From assembly GCF_900108585.1 (NCBI RefSeq), contig NZ_UESZ01000001.1, forward strand, positions 1,736,001 through 1,800,000: 64,000 nucleotides of DNA, read 5' to 3'. Below the pieces are notes generated by a model. That model searched no databases, was not told the origin of the DNA, and saw only the letters and a program-made list of their open reading frames with translations. A program made the position numbers and the translations under genes. Of the stretch, positions 41,431 through 49,948 are shown one piece after another; the stretch's first letter is position 1; each line of letters opens with the position of its first letter. Source of the DNA: Branchiibius hedensis (GTDB lineage: Bacteria; Actinomycetota; Actinomycetes; Actinomycetales; Dermatophilaceae).

Positions 41431-43076
41431 CAAGAGGGAAGCTGTCGGTGGTGGATGACAAGGTGCCCGCCATGACCATCCGCAGCCTGGAGGAACTCGT
41501 GGCGTGCGCGGTGGCACTCGGGGCGGAGAACGTGGACGGCCTGAGCGTCGCTGAGAAGGAACTGATCATGCAGACGCATGTAGGCCGCCGCGATGTCGCC
41601 GCCCTACGAGAGCAGATCGCCACCGGGATTGACCCATTGGGTGATGCGTTCTGTGCGCTCCGAAGCGCGGAGGAACGTCGACCCCAGGGGCAGACCTACA
41701 CGCCTGCCCTCATCGTGGACTCGATGATCAACTGGGCGAAGGCTCAGGGCGAACCGGCGCGGGTCGTCGATCCCGGTGTGGGGTCAGGTCGTTACCTGCT
41801 CAAGGCAGCGGTCGCGTTCCCCGATGCTGTGCTCATCGGCGCTGATCTGGACCCCATCGCCGCGCTCATGGCAAGGGCCAACCTCAACGCTGCTGGTCAT
41901 GCCGATCGCGCGCGAGTCGAACTGGTGGACTACCGCGCCCTCATGGTGGAAGGGATCGAGGGCCGAACGTTGTACGTCGGCAACCCACCCTACGTTCGGC
42001 ACCACGGGATCACACAAGACTGGAAGCAGTGGCTTTCGGCGACGGCGGCGCTTCACGGGTACAAGGCGTCGCAGCTCGCAGGGCTGCACGTCCACTTTTT
42101 CCTTGCCACTCTACAGCACGCGACGACGAACGACTTCGGTGCTTTCGTCACCTCTTCGGAGTGGCTGGACGTCAACTACGGCGCGCTCGTTCGGCAGATG
42201 CTCCTCGGCAAGCTAGGCGGCGACTCCGTCCACGTAGTTGACCCTGCTGCCATGCCTTTCGACGCCAATACGACGGCAGCCATCACCTGCTTCAACGTCG
42301 GGCGACAAGTCGAGTCGATCACACTTCAGTCAGTAAACACGCTGCCCGAACTGGGGGCACTGTCCAACGGCCACGCGGTGGCCAAGGAACGGCTCATCGA
42401 GGCACCCCGTTGGATGCCGCTTCTTCGCGTGACCCCCAAACTTCCAGAGGGCTACGTCGAACTCGGCGAGCTCGCGCGTGTTCACCGGGGCACCGTGACC
42501 GGCGCCAACGCTGTTTGGGTGACGCACAGAGACACAACCAAGTTGCCCGAGTCCCTGTTGCAGCCGTCGGTAACGAAGGCCCGTGAGCTTTTCGCGGCAG
42601 GCAGTGTTCTCCAGGACACATCCACCCTTCGGGTCGTCATCGACCTTCCGACGGAACTGGACGAGCTTGACCCGGATGAGCGGCGGAAGGTGGACGCCTT
42701 TCTCCGCCGACCGGAGGTGAAGGTCGCGAAACAGGGCTTCGTGGCCTCTAACCGCAAGGCGTGGTGGAGTGTCGGACTTCGCAGCCCTGCGCCGATCCTC
42801 GCTACCTACATGGCTCGCCGCCCCCCCGCCTTCGTGCGAAACGCGGCAGATGCGCGGCACATCAACATCGCACATGGGCTCTATCCACGCGAGGCGATGT
42901 CGGTGCACGCTCTCGCAAAGCTCACTGAGCATCTGAGAGTGTCAGTTACCCTCGGGCAGGGTCGGACGTACGCAGGTGGTCTGACCAAGTTCGAACCGAG
43001 GGAGATGGAACGGCTCCCTGTGCCAACGATGGAGCTGCTGAACGATGACGGCTACACCCCCAAGGTGGGACAATGA
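41427..43076 (+). CDS. N6-adenine DNA methyltransferase of a XamI-like type II system
   Basis: The 549-residue protein has TPALIVDSMINWA (motif X), VVDPGVGSGRYLL (motif I, about residues 113-125), IGADLDPIAALMA (motif II) and TLYVGNPPYVRHH (motif IV, NPPY at 186-189). This is the gamma-class adenine methylase order of TaqI/Eco57I-type enzymes. The C-terminal 300 residues are the target recognition part. It overlaps the endonuclease gene by 32 bases, which fits a restriction-modification pair. The likely target is that of XamI (GTCGAC), by analogy with the nuclease. Confidence 0.87.
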   Translation: MTRGKLSVVDDKVPAMTIRSLEELVACAVALGAENVDGLSVAEKELIMQTHVGRRDVAALREQIATGIDPLGDAFCALRSAEERRPQGQTYTPALIVDSMINWAKAQGEPARVVDPGVGSGRYLLKAAVAFPDAVLIGADLDPIAALMARANLNAAGHADRARVELVDYRALMVEGIEGRTLYVGNPPYVRHHGITQDWKQWLSATAALHGYKASQLAGLHVHFFLATLQHATTNDFGAFVTSSEWLDVNYGALVRQMLLGKLGGDSVHVVDPAAMPFDANTTAAITCFNVGRQVESITLQSVNTLPELGALSNGHAVAKERLIEAPRWMPLLRVTPKLPEGYVELGELARVHRGTVTGANAVWVTHRDTTKLPESLLQPSVTKARELFAAGSVLQDTSTLRVVIDLPTELDELDPDERRKVDAFLRRPEVKVAKQGFVASNRKAWWSVGLRSPAPILATYMARRPPAFVRNAADARHINIAHGLYPREAMSVHALAKLTEHLRVSVTLGQGRTYAGGLTKFEPREMERLPVPTMELLNDDGYTPKVGQ

Positions 43077-43971
43077 GCAGCTGACGTCGGACCGTCTGAC
43101 CGCGACCACTCAGTTCCGTGAGGAGCGCACGACCGAGCCGCTCGACCACTACCTCGAGTTCTATGAAGACGCCTACTCCGTATTCGCCGACGTGATGGAG
43201 GCGAGCGACGACCTCCGCAAGCTTCGTGAAACGGCTGCCGACCTGCTTTTGAACAAGTCGCGCCAGCACCTTTGCCGTTACGTCGCTTCGCCTCCGCTGA
43301 GCGAGGACGATCTGAAGACTCTGGGGGACTGCTCCCTTGCCATCGGAGCGCTCAAGGCGAACCCCGACAACATCGACATCCTGATGGAGTACATCCTCAT
43401 GGGCCTCGATCGCGAGCGGTTCCCCTGGGTGGGCGAAGACCGGGAGCCCTCGGAGTCCGAGCGACAGGCAGCCATCGTGTCAACTGCCGCCATGTTCGCA
43501 ATGCGCAAGATGGAGACCTTCCGGCGCGGCAGAGGCAAGGCTTTCGAGAAGGCACTGAAGGTCTACCTCGCCGAGGAATGCGGCCTGACAGAGGTGAAGG
43601 CAACCGTCATCTCCAACGCCTCTCAAGGGCCGCAGATTGGGGAGTTCTCGGGCGAATCCTCGGTAGTCGGCGGGAAGGCTGACATCGTGGTGCGCCTGTT
43701 CGACGGGCGCTTGCTCCCCATCGAGTGCAAAGTCAGCAACTCGGAGACCAACTCCTACAAGCGCTTGATTCATGACTGTGGTGAAAAGGCGCAGGCATGG
43801 GTAGCAGACCTCGGAGTAGCGAACTGCCTGCCCGTCGCGGCGCTATCGGGCTGCTATTCACTCGGCAACCTCAACAAAGCTCAGAACATGGGCTTGACGC
43901 TCATCTGGTCGCACGATTTCGAGCCTCTGGGCACGTTCATCGAGAGCACCCTAGCCGAGCCCAGCGCTTGA
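43045..43971 (+). CDS. XamI-family type II restriction endonuclease
   Basis: The 308-residue protein carries the XamI-family block SSVVGGKADIVVRLFDGRLLPIECKVSNSETNSYKRL. The PD-(D/E)xK residues are Asp213 and Glu227-x-Lys229. IGEFSGES lies before the block and WVADLGVANCLPVAALSG and LTLIWSHDF after it, all in the family order. XamI cuts GTCGAC; I infer the same or a related site here. The gene begins inside the methylase gene, so the two are co-translated. Codon use is slightly less GC-rich than in flanking genes, as expected for a mobile defence cassette. Confidence 0.87.
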   Translation: MTATPPRWDNEQLTSDRLTATTQFREERTTEPLDHYLEFYEDAYSVFADVMEASDDLRKLRETAADLLLNKSRQHLCRYVASPPLSEDDLKTLGDCSLAIGALKANPDNIDILMEYILMGLDRERFPWVGEDREPSESERQAAIVSTAAMFAMRKMETFRRGRGKAFEKALKVYLAEECGLTEVKATVISNASQGPQIGEFSGESSVVGGKADIVVRLFDGRLLPIECKVSNSETNSYKRLIHDCGEKAQAWVADLGVANCLPVAALSGCYSLGNLNKAQNMGLTLIWSHDFEPLGTFIESTLAEPSA

Positions 43972-44060
43972 CCCCTGCCGATTTCGCGCCTCACTGGCCT
44001 CTCGGCCCGTCGGCGACCAGGGGCTCTTGACAGCAAAGCGCCCGCTGCAGCCCTCGGCGG

Positions 44061-44102
44061 CACCGGCGCACAGTCGCTAGTGCTCGGCCTGGTCCGTCGC
44101 GT
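44061..44102 (+). repeat. 42-bp direct repeat, right copy
   Basis: It lies 90 bases after the endonuclease gene and overlaps the 3' end of the minus-strand 44077 gene. Confidence 0.8.
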
Positions 44103-44394
44103 CGTCGACGACACGCTGCGCGGCGGCCCGCAGGTCGATCTTTTGGTTGCGGGCGCTGAGCCGGTGACCAGCTAACCACGCCGGATCCTGCCGGCGGTCT
44201 GGCACCAGACCGAAAGCCATCGCCACCGGGTCGTCTTCAAGCGGCGCACCCTTGGCGCCCATGGCGCGCAGGATCATCCCCCACTCCTCCCGTTCCTCAT
44301 CGCTCCACCCAACCGCGTCGAGCCGACCCTCCAACTGGCGCAAGCGCTCAGCGCGCCAGCACTCGATGATCTGGGCCTGTGTCCATCCAGCCAT
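44077..44394 (-). CDS. Hypothetical phage-like protein, 105 aa
   Basis: ATG 44394 gives a helical, charged protein that begins MAGWTQAQIIECWRAERLRQ and ends DDATDQAEH. The middle (GWSDEEREEWGMILRAMGAKGAPLEDDPVAMAFGLVPDR) looks like a small all-helical domain seen in phage gene clusters, but I cannot name it. Its final seven codons and stop are duplicated at 40,731-40,757, which suggests the restriction cassette was inserted by recombination at this gene's tail. Confidence 0.6.
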   Translation of the reverse strand: MAGWTQAQIIECWRAERLRQLEGRLDAVGWSDEEREEWGMILRAMGAKGAPLEDDPVAMAFGLVPDRRQDPAWLAGHRLSARNQKIDLRAAAQRVVDDATDQAEH

Positions 44395-44489
44395 GACGAT
44401 CTTCCCCGTTCCGCGTCGCGGATCGACGCCTTCACCAGGTAGTCGAGACAGCGCCCCGCAGAGTTAGCCGAAGCCAGCAGGCGCCTGAC

Positions 44490-44499
44490 GTCGCACCGT
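44490..44499 (+). promoter_or_regulatory. CGTCGCACCGT start-associated box, 44506 gene
   Basis: The box is followed by caaggc and ATG 44506. Confidence 0.6.
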
Positions 44500-44505
44500 C
44501 AAGGC

Positions 44506-44835
44506 ATGGACCGCAACGATCCAGCCCGGCACGTCGCCGGCACATCGACCAACACCGCGTTCGCGCAGCTACTCGGATACCGCCAAACCGGCGGCATCGT
44601 CCTGTTCTCCCCTGGCGAGCAGGGCTACACATGCCCGGTCCACGCGCACCCGAGCGGCGACCGCTTCGACGGCTTGAAGTGGAGCGAATACAACGCCTGC
44701 GTGTGGTGCCCGGTATGCGACCGCGACTACCCGTCGGCTCTGTGCACCGGCCTCACCTGCGACGACCCGGCCGCGCTGGAACGCGCGATCGAGGTCTTCA
44801 TTTCAACGGTGCGGGACGCCCCTAGGCGTCCGTAG
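44506..44835 (+). CDS. Cys/His-rich small protein, possible zinc ribbon, 109 aa
   Basis: The product has YTCPVHAHPSGDRFDG, then NACVWCPVCDRDYPSALCTGLTCDD. Cys and His pairs occur at the spacing of a zinc ribbon. The first 35 residues are variable and the C-terminus is an acidic helix. No enzyme motif is seen, so it is probably a small zinc-binding adaptor or DNA-binding protein of the element. ATG 44506 is fixed by the box. Confidence 0.65.
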   Translation: MDRNDPARHVAGTSTNTAFAQLLGYRQTGGIVLFSPGEQGYTCPVHAHPSGDRFDGLKWSEYNACVWCPVCDRDYPSALCTGLTCDDPAALERAIEVFISTVRDAPRRP

Positions 44836-44871
44836 CCGAACAGTCACCGCAGCCAACCGAACGGAAGAACC

Positions 44872-44955
44872 ATGTCTGACAATCAGTTCCCAATGCCCCA
44901 GTACGGCGACGCGAAGCCGCTCGGCAAGGCGACCGTGAAAGCTGCCGACAAGTAG
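44872..44955 (+). CDS. Very small protein, 27 aa
   Basis: ATG 44872 is preceded by GGAAG at a four-base spacing. The frame encodes MSDNQFPMPQYGDAKPLGKA and a short Lys-rich end (ADK), then TAG. Codon use is biased to C/G at third positions, as in neighbours. It sits in a gap before the IS630 element and could be real or a chance frame. Confidence 0.4.
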   Translation: MSDNQFPMPQYGDAKPLGKATVKAADK

Positions 44956-45030
44956 GTTCTGGTCGGCCCCGGACAGCAGCCCGGGGCCGACGCGCCTTCG
45001 TCGTCCAACGGACACGGCGCCCGCCTCCTA

Positions 45031-46192
45031 GTGCCGCGCGTCGTTAATCATTTAACGGTTTGGTTTGGGATTATGGGGTATGGCGAATCGTCCTGCTCCG
45101 GGGTTGTTGCTGCGTGATGGGGACCGGGCCCGGTTGTTGCGGTTGACTCGATCCTCGACGGTCCGTGCGGGGTTGGCGCAGCGGGCGCGGATCGTGTTGC
45201 TGGCCTCGGGCGGTGTGTCGAACACGGCTATTGCGAGCCAGGTGGGCATGTCTCGTCCGACGGTGATTACCTGGCGTGATCGGTACGCCCGCCAGGGCAT
45301 CGATGGCCTGCGGGATCGTGATCGTCCGGGTCGCCCGCGGGTGGTGGATCATCGGGCGATCGTGGCGGCGACGTTGAAGGCGCCGCCGAAGAAGTACGGG
45401 GTGACGCACTGGTCGACCCGGTTGCTGGCGCGGCATCTGCGGGTCGGGGATGCCACGATCGCCCGGGCGTGGCGTGAGTACGGGGTCCAGCCATGGCGGC
45501 TGGAGACGTTCAAGTTCTCCACTGACCCGCACCTGGTCGCCAAGGTCACCGACGTCGTCGGGCTATACCTGAACCCGCCGCAGAACGCCGTGGTGTTGTG
45601 TGTGGATGAGAAGTCCCAGATCCAGGCGTTGGACCGGACCGCGCCGATGCTGCCGATGCAACCGGGGCTGCCGGCCCGACGCACCCATGACTACAAACGA
45701 CACGGGACCTCCACGTTGTTCGCGGCGCTGGAAGTCGCGACCGGACAGGTCACCGGCGCGTGCAAGAACAGGCACCGGCACCAGGAGTTCCTGGCGTTCC
45801 TGAAACAGGTGGCCAAGGCCTACCCCGGACAGGATCTGCACCTGGTGATGGACAACTACGCCGCTCACAAGCACCCCAAGGTCAACCAGTGGCTGGAGCA
45901 GAACCCGCGGATCGCAGTGCACTTCACCCCCACCAGCGCGTCCTGGATGAACATGGTCGAGATCTGGTTCGGGATCATCGAACGCCAAGCGATCCACCGC
46001 GGCACGTTCACCTCCGTGCCAGACCTGAACGCCAAGATCCGCGCGTTCATCACCGGCTGGAACGACCGCAAACACCCGTTCGTCTGGACAAAGACCGCCG
46101 ACCAAATCCTCAAGACGACCAACCGTCAGAAGACTTCAAACGCAGCCCACTAGGCGGGCAACGCAGTTCGACTCCTGGCAAGAAGTCGGCAC
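45031..46192 (+). mobile_element. IS630-family insertion sequence
   Basis: The transposase gene is enclosed by short inverted ends GTGCCG (45031-45036) and CGGCAC (46187-46192). TA lies directly outside both, as expected for the TA target duplication of the IS630/Tc1 group. Similarity of the ends beyond the first six bases is weak. Confidence 0.75.
45080..46153 (+). CDS. IS630-family transposase
   Basis: The 357-residue protein has an N-terminal HTH (RARIVLLASGGVSNTAIASQVGMSRPTV) and a second helical domain. The DDE core has LCVDEKSQIQAL, HLVMDNYAAHKHP and SWMNMVEIWFGIIERQ, the D-D-E set of IS630 (Tc1/mariner superfamily). ATG 45080 is chosen; five further in-frame codons lie upstream. The gene seems intact and is the only one of the element. 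Confidence 0.92.
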   Translation: MANRPAPGLLLRDGDRARLLRLTRSSTVRAGLAQRARIVLLASGGVSNTAIASQVGMSRPTVITWRDRYARQGIDGLRDRDRPGRPRVVDHRAIVAATLKAPPKKYGVTHWSTRLLARHLRVGDATIARAWREYGVQPWRLETFKFSTDPHLVAKVTDVVGLYLNPPQNAVVLCVDEKSQIQALDRTAPMLPMQPGLPARRTHDYKRHGTSTLFAALEVATGQVTGACKNRHRHQEFLAFLKQVAKAYPGQDLHLVMDNYAAHKHPKVNQWLEQNPRIAVHFTPTSASWMNMVEIWFGIIERQAIHRGTFTSVPDLNAKIRAFITGWNDRKHPFVWTKTADQILKTTNRQKTSNAAH

Positions 46193-46318
46193 TAGCACTC
46201 GGGATATTTTCAGTGTTTTAGGGGACTATTCGCAGTATCCCCCGCCGCCAGAGCCCCCTCTTGCCTGACACGTTGGTGTTTCTCATGACGAGGAACCTGA
46301 GGCTAAAGGAGAGACCCT

Positions 46319-46867
46319 GTGAAGAAAGTTCTAGCCGTCGCGGGAACTGCGGTTGCCGCTTACACCCTGCTCGCCCCAATCGCCGCGAATGCTGCCAATA
46401 CGCGGTCTGGCGAGCGGACAGCCGCCGTGGCCCCATCAACACATCTTTCGGTCAAAGTGAACCCGATGTCAGCGACCGGATTCCAGAGCATCGGGTCGTT
46501 TAGCTATTCGCTGGACGGCATCTCGATTAGTATCCCTGCTGGTTGCCTTCTCGGACACACGATCAAGGGGGACGGGAAGAAGCTGGACAGCGAGTTCGCG
46601 GGATGGACTTGCGCTCCGCCCGCTTCGAGCTACCTCGATTTCAACGAGGACATGTGCAACCCTCGGATCGACTTCATCTACCGCGACACGAACAACAAGA
46701 TCTACTCCCGCTACACCAGCAAGACGAAGTACGGCTGTTGGGGAGCCAGCGGCCCTGACTTCGACGCGCCAAACAACCGGACCCTGGCCCATTACGGCAC
46801 GGCGTGCGCGGCCCTGTATCTGAACGGGCAATATAAGGCCCAGCAGTGCCACAACATCACACCCTGA
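46319..46867 (+). CDS. Secreted Cys-containing protein, 182 aa
   Basis: GTG 46319 follows AAAGGAGAG. The signal peptide is KKVLAVAGTAVAAYTLLAPIAANA. The mature part has several Cys (GCLLGH, WTCAPP, DMCNPR, YGCWGAS, TACAAL, QQCHN) that could form disulphides, and aromatic strands such as YLDFNEDMCNPRIDFIYRD. No family is recognised. A small membrane protein gene follows after 15 bases, probably in the same transcript. The 165 bases upstream hold a plausible promoter region but no gene. Confidence 0.65.
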   Translation: MKKVLAVAGTAVAAYTLLAPIAANAANTRSGERTAAVAPSTHLSVKVNPMSATGFQSIGSFSYSLDGISISIPAGCLLGHTIKGDGKKLDSEFAGWTCAPPASSYLDFNEDMCNPRIDFIYRDTNNKIYSRYTSKTKYGCWGASGPDFDAPNNRTLAHYGTACAALYLNGQYKAQQCHNITP

Positions 46868-46882
46868 GAGTTCGGAGCAGCC

Positions 46883-47134
46883 ATGACGGTCTACCCCCTC
46901 ACCATGCTCGTAGGTGGCGTCCTTGCGGCCGTCGCCTACGAGTTATGGCGCACCAGCAATCGTCCCTACCTGTGGGCGATTGCCCTAGGGCTAGCAGTTG
47001 TGGCCTTGCTAACGGGGATCCCTGCGGCCCATTCCGTGGGGGCGTTCGCCGGTGGACTGCTCATGGCGCTTGTGGTCGGTGCAGTCCTTGTGGCAATCGC
47101 CGAGACCCTAATCAGACCGATTCGGCATCGCTAA
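46883..47134 (+). CDS. Small membrane protein, 83 aa
   Basis: Three hydrophobic segments (YPLTMLVGGVLAAVAYEL, YLWAIALGLAVVALLTGI, GAFAGGLLMALVVGAVLVAI) fill most of the protein, and it ends in a short basic tail (RPIRHR). Function is unknown. Pairing with the secreted 46319 product suggests a small surface or immunity-like unit, but this is only position-based. Confidence 0.6.
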   Translation: MTVYPLTMLVGGVLAAVAYELWRTSNRPYLWAIALGLAVVALLTGIPAAHSVGAFAGGLLMALVVGAVLVAIAETLIRPIRHR

Positions 47135-47257
47135 CCGCAGGCGTGGCTCCCGGTCAGGTGCCAGGGGTTCCGCACGGGAGCGCCGAGGGTAATCGTCCAC
47201 GTCCTGCCGGTCGCCGGTGAATCCTGGCGTCAGGTCATCCCCGCCCCACCGTGAACA

Positions 47258-49342
47258 TCAGATTGCGGCGAGCATCGCGGCGAAATCGTCCTCGCTGACC
47301 ACCTGCACCCCGAGGGACTCGGCCTTGACCAGCTTCGAGCCAGCTTTCTGCCCGGCCACCAACAGCCCGGTGGACTTGCTGACGCTGGATGCTGCCCGGC
47401 CGCCGTGGCGCTCGATCAGTTCGTTCACCTCGTTACGGGACAGCCCAGCCAGGGCTCCGACCATGCTGCCGGTCACGCACACCGCCAATCCGTCCAGTGC
47501 TCCTGAACCCAGTGCACCCGAACAACTTGCGCCAGTTGCAGTTTCGGGAACCGCCTCACCCATCCGCACACCGGCAGCGGCCAGACGTTGGATCACGTTG
47601 CGCATCCCTGGCTTCGCGAGTTGCCGGTAGATGCTGTCGGCCTTGGTCTGGCCCAGTCCGTCAACCGCCGACAGATCGCCGGGGCTCGCGTCCAGCAGGG
47701 CGTCCATCGACCCGAAGTGGGCGGCCATGCGCCGCGACATCGACCGGCCCGTACCGGCCAGGCCGAGCGCGGTCAGCACACGGGCGAACCCGGCATCCTT
47801 GGCCTTCTCGATCTGAGCGACGATTTTCGGCGCGTTCGCCGGCGCGACCCCGCCGTCAGCGATCAGAATGCTTGGCCGCAGGCCGACCTCGAAGATGCTG
47901 GCCAGGTCGATGAACGCCTCCGACTCCACCAGCCGGGTGATGGTCGCGACCGACAGACCTTCGATGTCCAGAGCGTCACGCGACACCGCGTACGTCAGCG
48001 CAGGGATCAGCCCGCACTCCCCCGACCGGCACAGCAACCGGGCACCGGAGTCGTCCACCGGGCCACCGCACTGCGGGCACACCGTCGGAATCTGGATGGG
48101 GGTTTGGGTGCCGTCGCGCAGCGCAACCAGCGGCGCTTCCAGACGCGGGATCACTTCCCCGGCGCGGCGCACCAGCACCGGGTCACCGATCAGGAACCCT
48201 TTGCGGGCAATGTCTTCCGGGTTGTGCAGCGTCGCGTACTCGACCCGTGTCCCGCCGCACTCGACCGGCTCGATCCGGGCTCGCGGTGCGATGACCCCGG
48301 TCCGCCCCACCGCCCACGTCACTTCCAGCAGCGTGCTGGTGACCTCCTGGGAGGGGTACTTGTAGGCGATCGCCCAACGAGGGGCACGCGGCCCGGCACC
48401 GGCCGCGGCCCGGTCGCTGGGTAGGTCGGCCTTGATGACCATGCCGTCGCAGGCCATCGTGAACACCGAGCCGCCACCTGGCGGCGGGCTGCCCGCTTCG
48501 ATCTCGCTGATGGCGTCGCGCAGGTCGCATTGGCTGTGCGAGCCAGTCACCGATGCGGCAGTGGCGAACCCGGCGTCCGCCAGGTCAACCATCAGGTCAA
48601 CGTGGCTCGCGTCCGGCAGGCCGACCACGTCGTAGGCGTAAAACCGCAGCGGCAGTCGGTAGTCGCGGGTGGCTGCCCCGGCGACGGCTCCGGCGGCACC
48701 GTTGCGCGGGTTGGTGAACGGCCGGTCGCCCCGTAGCTCTCGGGCCGCGTTGGCGGCCTGGAAGTCTTCGTGGGTGAATACGACCTCGCCGCGGACCTCG
48801 AACTGGAAGAAGGCAGCGCCCGAAGCGTCGCGGAACTGGACCGGCGAGTCGCCCGCGACCCCGGGCAGGTTGGTGATGTCGGCCAGTGCCGGTGTGGCGT
48901 CTTCGCCGGTGATGCCGTCACCGCGTTTGAGCATCGCGACCGGGCGGCCGTTGACGTAACGGATCGCCGTCGCCAGACCGTCCAGCTTCGGCTCGACAGC
49001 AAGCCGAATGTCACTGACGGGCTTACCGATTCGCTTAGCCAGGCCGTCAACCCATGCTTGGAACTCCTCGACCGAGTAGACGTTGTCCAGCGACAGCATC
49101 GGGCGGCTGTGCGCCAGTGTTGACTCAGCCTGGTTCAGCCCGGCACCTGCGGCGACCTGGGTCGAGATCGGGTCGGTGATTTCCGGGTGCTGCGCTTCAA
49201 ACCGGGCGGCGTCCGCCATCAGCCGGTCGTACTGCTCGTCCGACATGACGACGTCGCCGCCGCCGTAGTACGCGGCTGCCGCGTTCTGCAGTGCTTCGCG
49301 CGTCATCTGGTAGCCGGCCACTGCCTCATCGGTGGTTGTCAT
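47258..49342 (-). CDS. ligA: NAD-dependent DNA ligase
   Basis: The 694-residue protein has all LigA domains. The Ia domain (AAAAYYGGGDVVMSDEQYDRL) binds NMN, and the adenylation core has AVEPKLDG with Lys119. Next come the OB-fold, a four-Cys zinc finger (CPQCGGPVDDSG, LLCRSGEC), helix-hairpin-helix repeats (LSAVDGLGQTKADSIYRQL) and a C-terminal BRCT (GRAASSVSKSTGLLVAGQKAGSKLVKAESLG). It seals nicks during replication. An element-encoded copy in addition to the host's is typical of large phages and giant plasmids. ATG 49342 follows a box. Confidence 0.94.
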   Translation of the reverse strand: MTTTDEAVAGYQMTREALQNAAAAYYGGGDVVMSDEQYDRLMADAARFEAQHPEITDPISTQVAAGAGLNQAESTLAHSRPMLSLDNVYSVEEFQAWVDGLAKRIGKPVSDIRLAVEPKLDGLATAIRYVNGRPVAMLKRGDGITGEDATPALADITNLPGVAGDSPVQFRDASGAAFFQFEVRGEVVFTHEDFQAANAARELRGDRPFTNPRNGAAGAVAGAATRDYRLPLRFYAYDVVGLPDASHVDLMVDLADAGFATAASVTGSHSQCDLRDAISEIEAGSPPPGGGSVFTMACDGMVIKADLPSDRAAAGAGPRAPRWAIAYKYPSQEVTSTLLEVTWAVGRTGVIAPRARIEPVECGGTRVEYATLHNPEDIARKGFLIGDPVLVRRAGEVIPRLEAPLVALRDGTQTPIQIPTVCPQCGGPVDDSGARLLCRSGECGLIPALTYAVSRDALDIEGLSVATITRLVESEAFIDLASIFEVGLRPSILIADGGVAPANAPKIVAQIEKAKDAGFARVLTALGLAGTGRSMSRRMAAHFGSMDALLDASPGDLSAVDGLGQTKADSIYRQLAKPGMRNVIQRLAAAGVRMGEAVPETATGASCSGALGSGALDGLAVCVTGSMVGALAGLSRNEVNELIERHGGRAASSVSKSTGLLVAGQKAGSKLVKAESLGVQVVSEDDFAAMLAAI

Positions 49343-49348
49343 ACCTGC

Positions 49349-49358
49349 ACGGTGCGAC
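49349..49358 (-). promoter_or_regulatory. CGTCGCACCGT start-associated box, ligA
   Basis: The box is followed by gcaggt and ATG 49342. Confidence 0.6.
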
Positions 49359-49362
49359 GGGC

Positions 49363-49578
49363 TCAGCCCCGCTTGGCTGCGAACACGGCGTCTTCGGTCC
49401 AGTCGCCGACGTGCTGCCCGCGCACCTGCATTGCCAGCAGCTCGTGCTCGGGCTCATACCCATAGTCGCCCCAGGTCGCCAGCATCATTCCGCCGCTGGT
49501 GGCTTGGTGGTTGTCCAGGAACTGGAGCTCAGGACCTTGGTTCTTGGTCACCTTGCAGACAGCCAGGGCCGCCGCCAA
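49363..49578 (-). CDS. Hypothetical protein, at least 71 aa, start uncertain
   Basis: From TTG 49578 the product reads LAVCKVTKNQGPELQFLDNH, then GGMMLATWGDYGYEPEHELLAMQVRGQHV. The frame is open a further 33 codons upstream (FQAVERIFEGAARAAVAARGGF), and that part looks equally protein-like, but it lacks ATG or GTG. The gene may therefore have lost its 5' end. It ends 20 bases before the ligA start and probably shares a transcript. Confidence 0.5.
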   Translation of the reverse strand: MAAALAVCKVTKNQGPELQFLDNHQATSGGMMLATWGDYGYEPEHELLAMQVRGQHVGDWTEDAVFAAKRG

Positions 49579-49708
49579 CGTCTCGGTAGTCGCCGCGAAA
49601 CCACCGCGCGCCGCGACCGCAGCCCTGGCTGCCCCCTCGAAGATCCGCTCGACCGCCTGGAACTGCTGGGTGGCGCCTGCCTCAGCTACTAGCTAGCTCG
49701 CCGGCTAT

Positions 49709-49761
49709 CCCGGTTGCGAAACGTTTGGCTGCTCAAGCTTGTCTAAAGCTTCGCAACCGGG
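49709..49761. repeat. 12-bp perfect inverted repeat with 29-base spacer
   Basis: CCCGGTTGCGAA (49709-49720) and TTCGCAACCGGG (49750-49761) enclose a spacer with two AAGCTT copies. It separates the truncated-looking 49363 gene from the 49781 gene. It could be a terminator, a recombinase site or a relic of an insertion. Confidence 0.6.
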
Positions 49762-49780
49762 AACTGCGGCCGCGCTCGGA

Positions 49781-49948
49781 TCAAGTCCGGGTCACGTCAA
49801 CCAATATGACTACCAGAGTGACGACAGCTAAAAGCGTCGCGGCAAGCAACACGTTCCTTCGGGTAGCGCTGGTGGTTTTCGCGAACAGTCCGTAGGCAAG
49901 AACCGATGCGAATAGAACGCCCATCAGCGAGATCGTGAAATTGATCAC
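49781..49948 (-). CDS. Small two-TM membrane protein, 55 aa
   Basis: GTG 49948 overlaps the stop of the upstream remnant (GTGA). Two membrane segments (FTISLMGVLFASVLAYGLF and RNVLLAATLLAVVTLVVILV) are joined by a basic loop. Function is unknown. Its usual operon partner upstream has been destroyed by the IS256 insertion, so it may now lack a promoter. Confidence 0.5.
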   Translation of the reverse strand: MINFTISLMGVLFASVLAYGLFAKTTSATRRNVLLAATLLAVVTLVVILVDVTRT

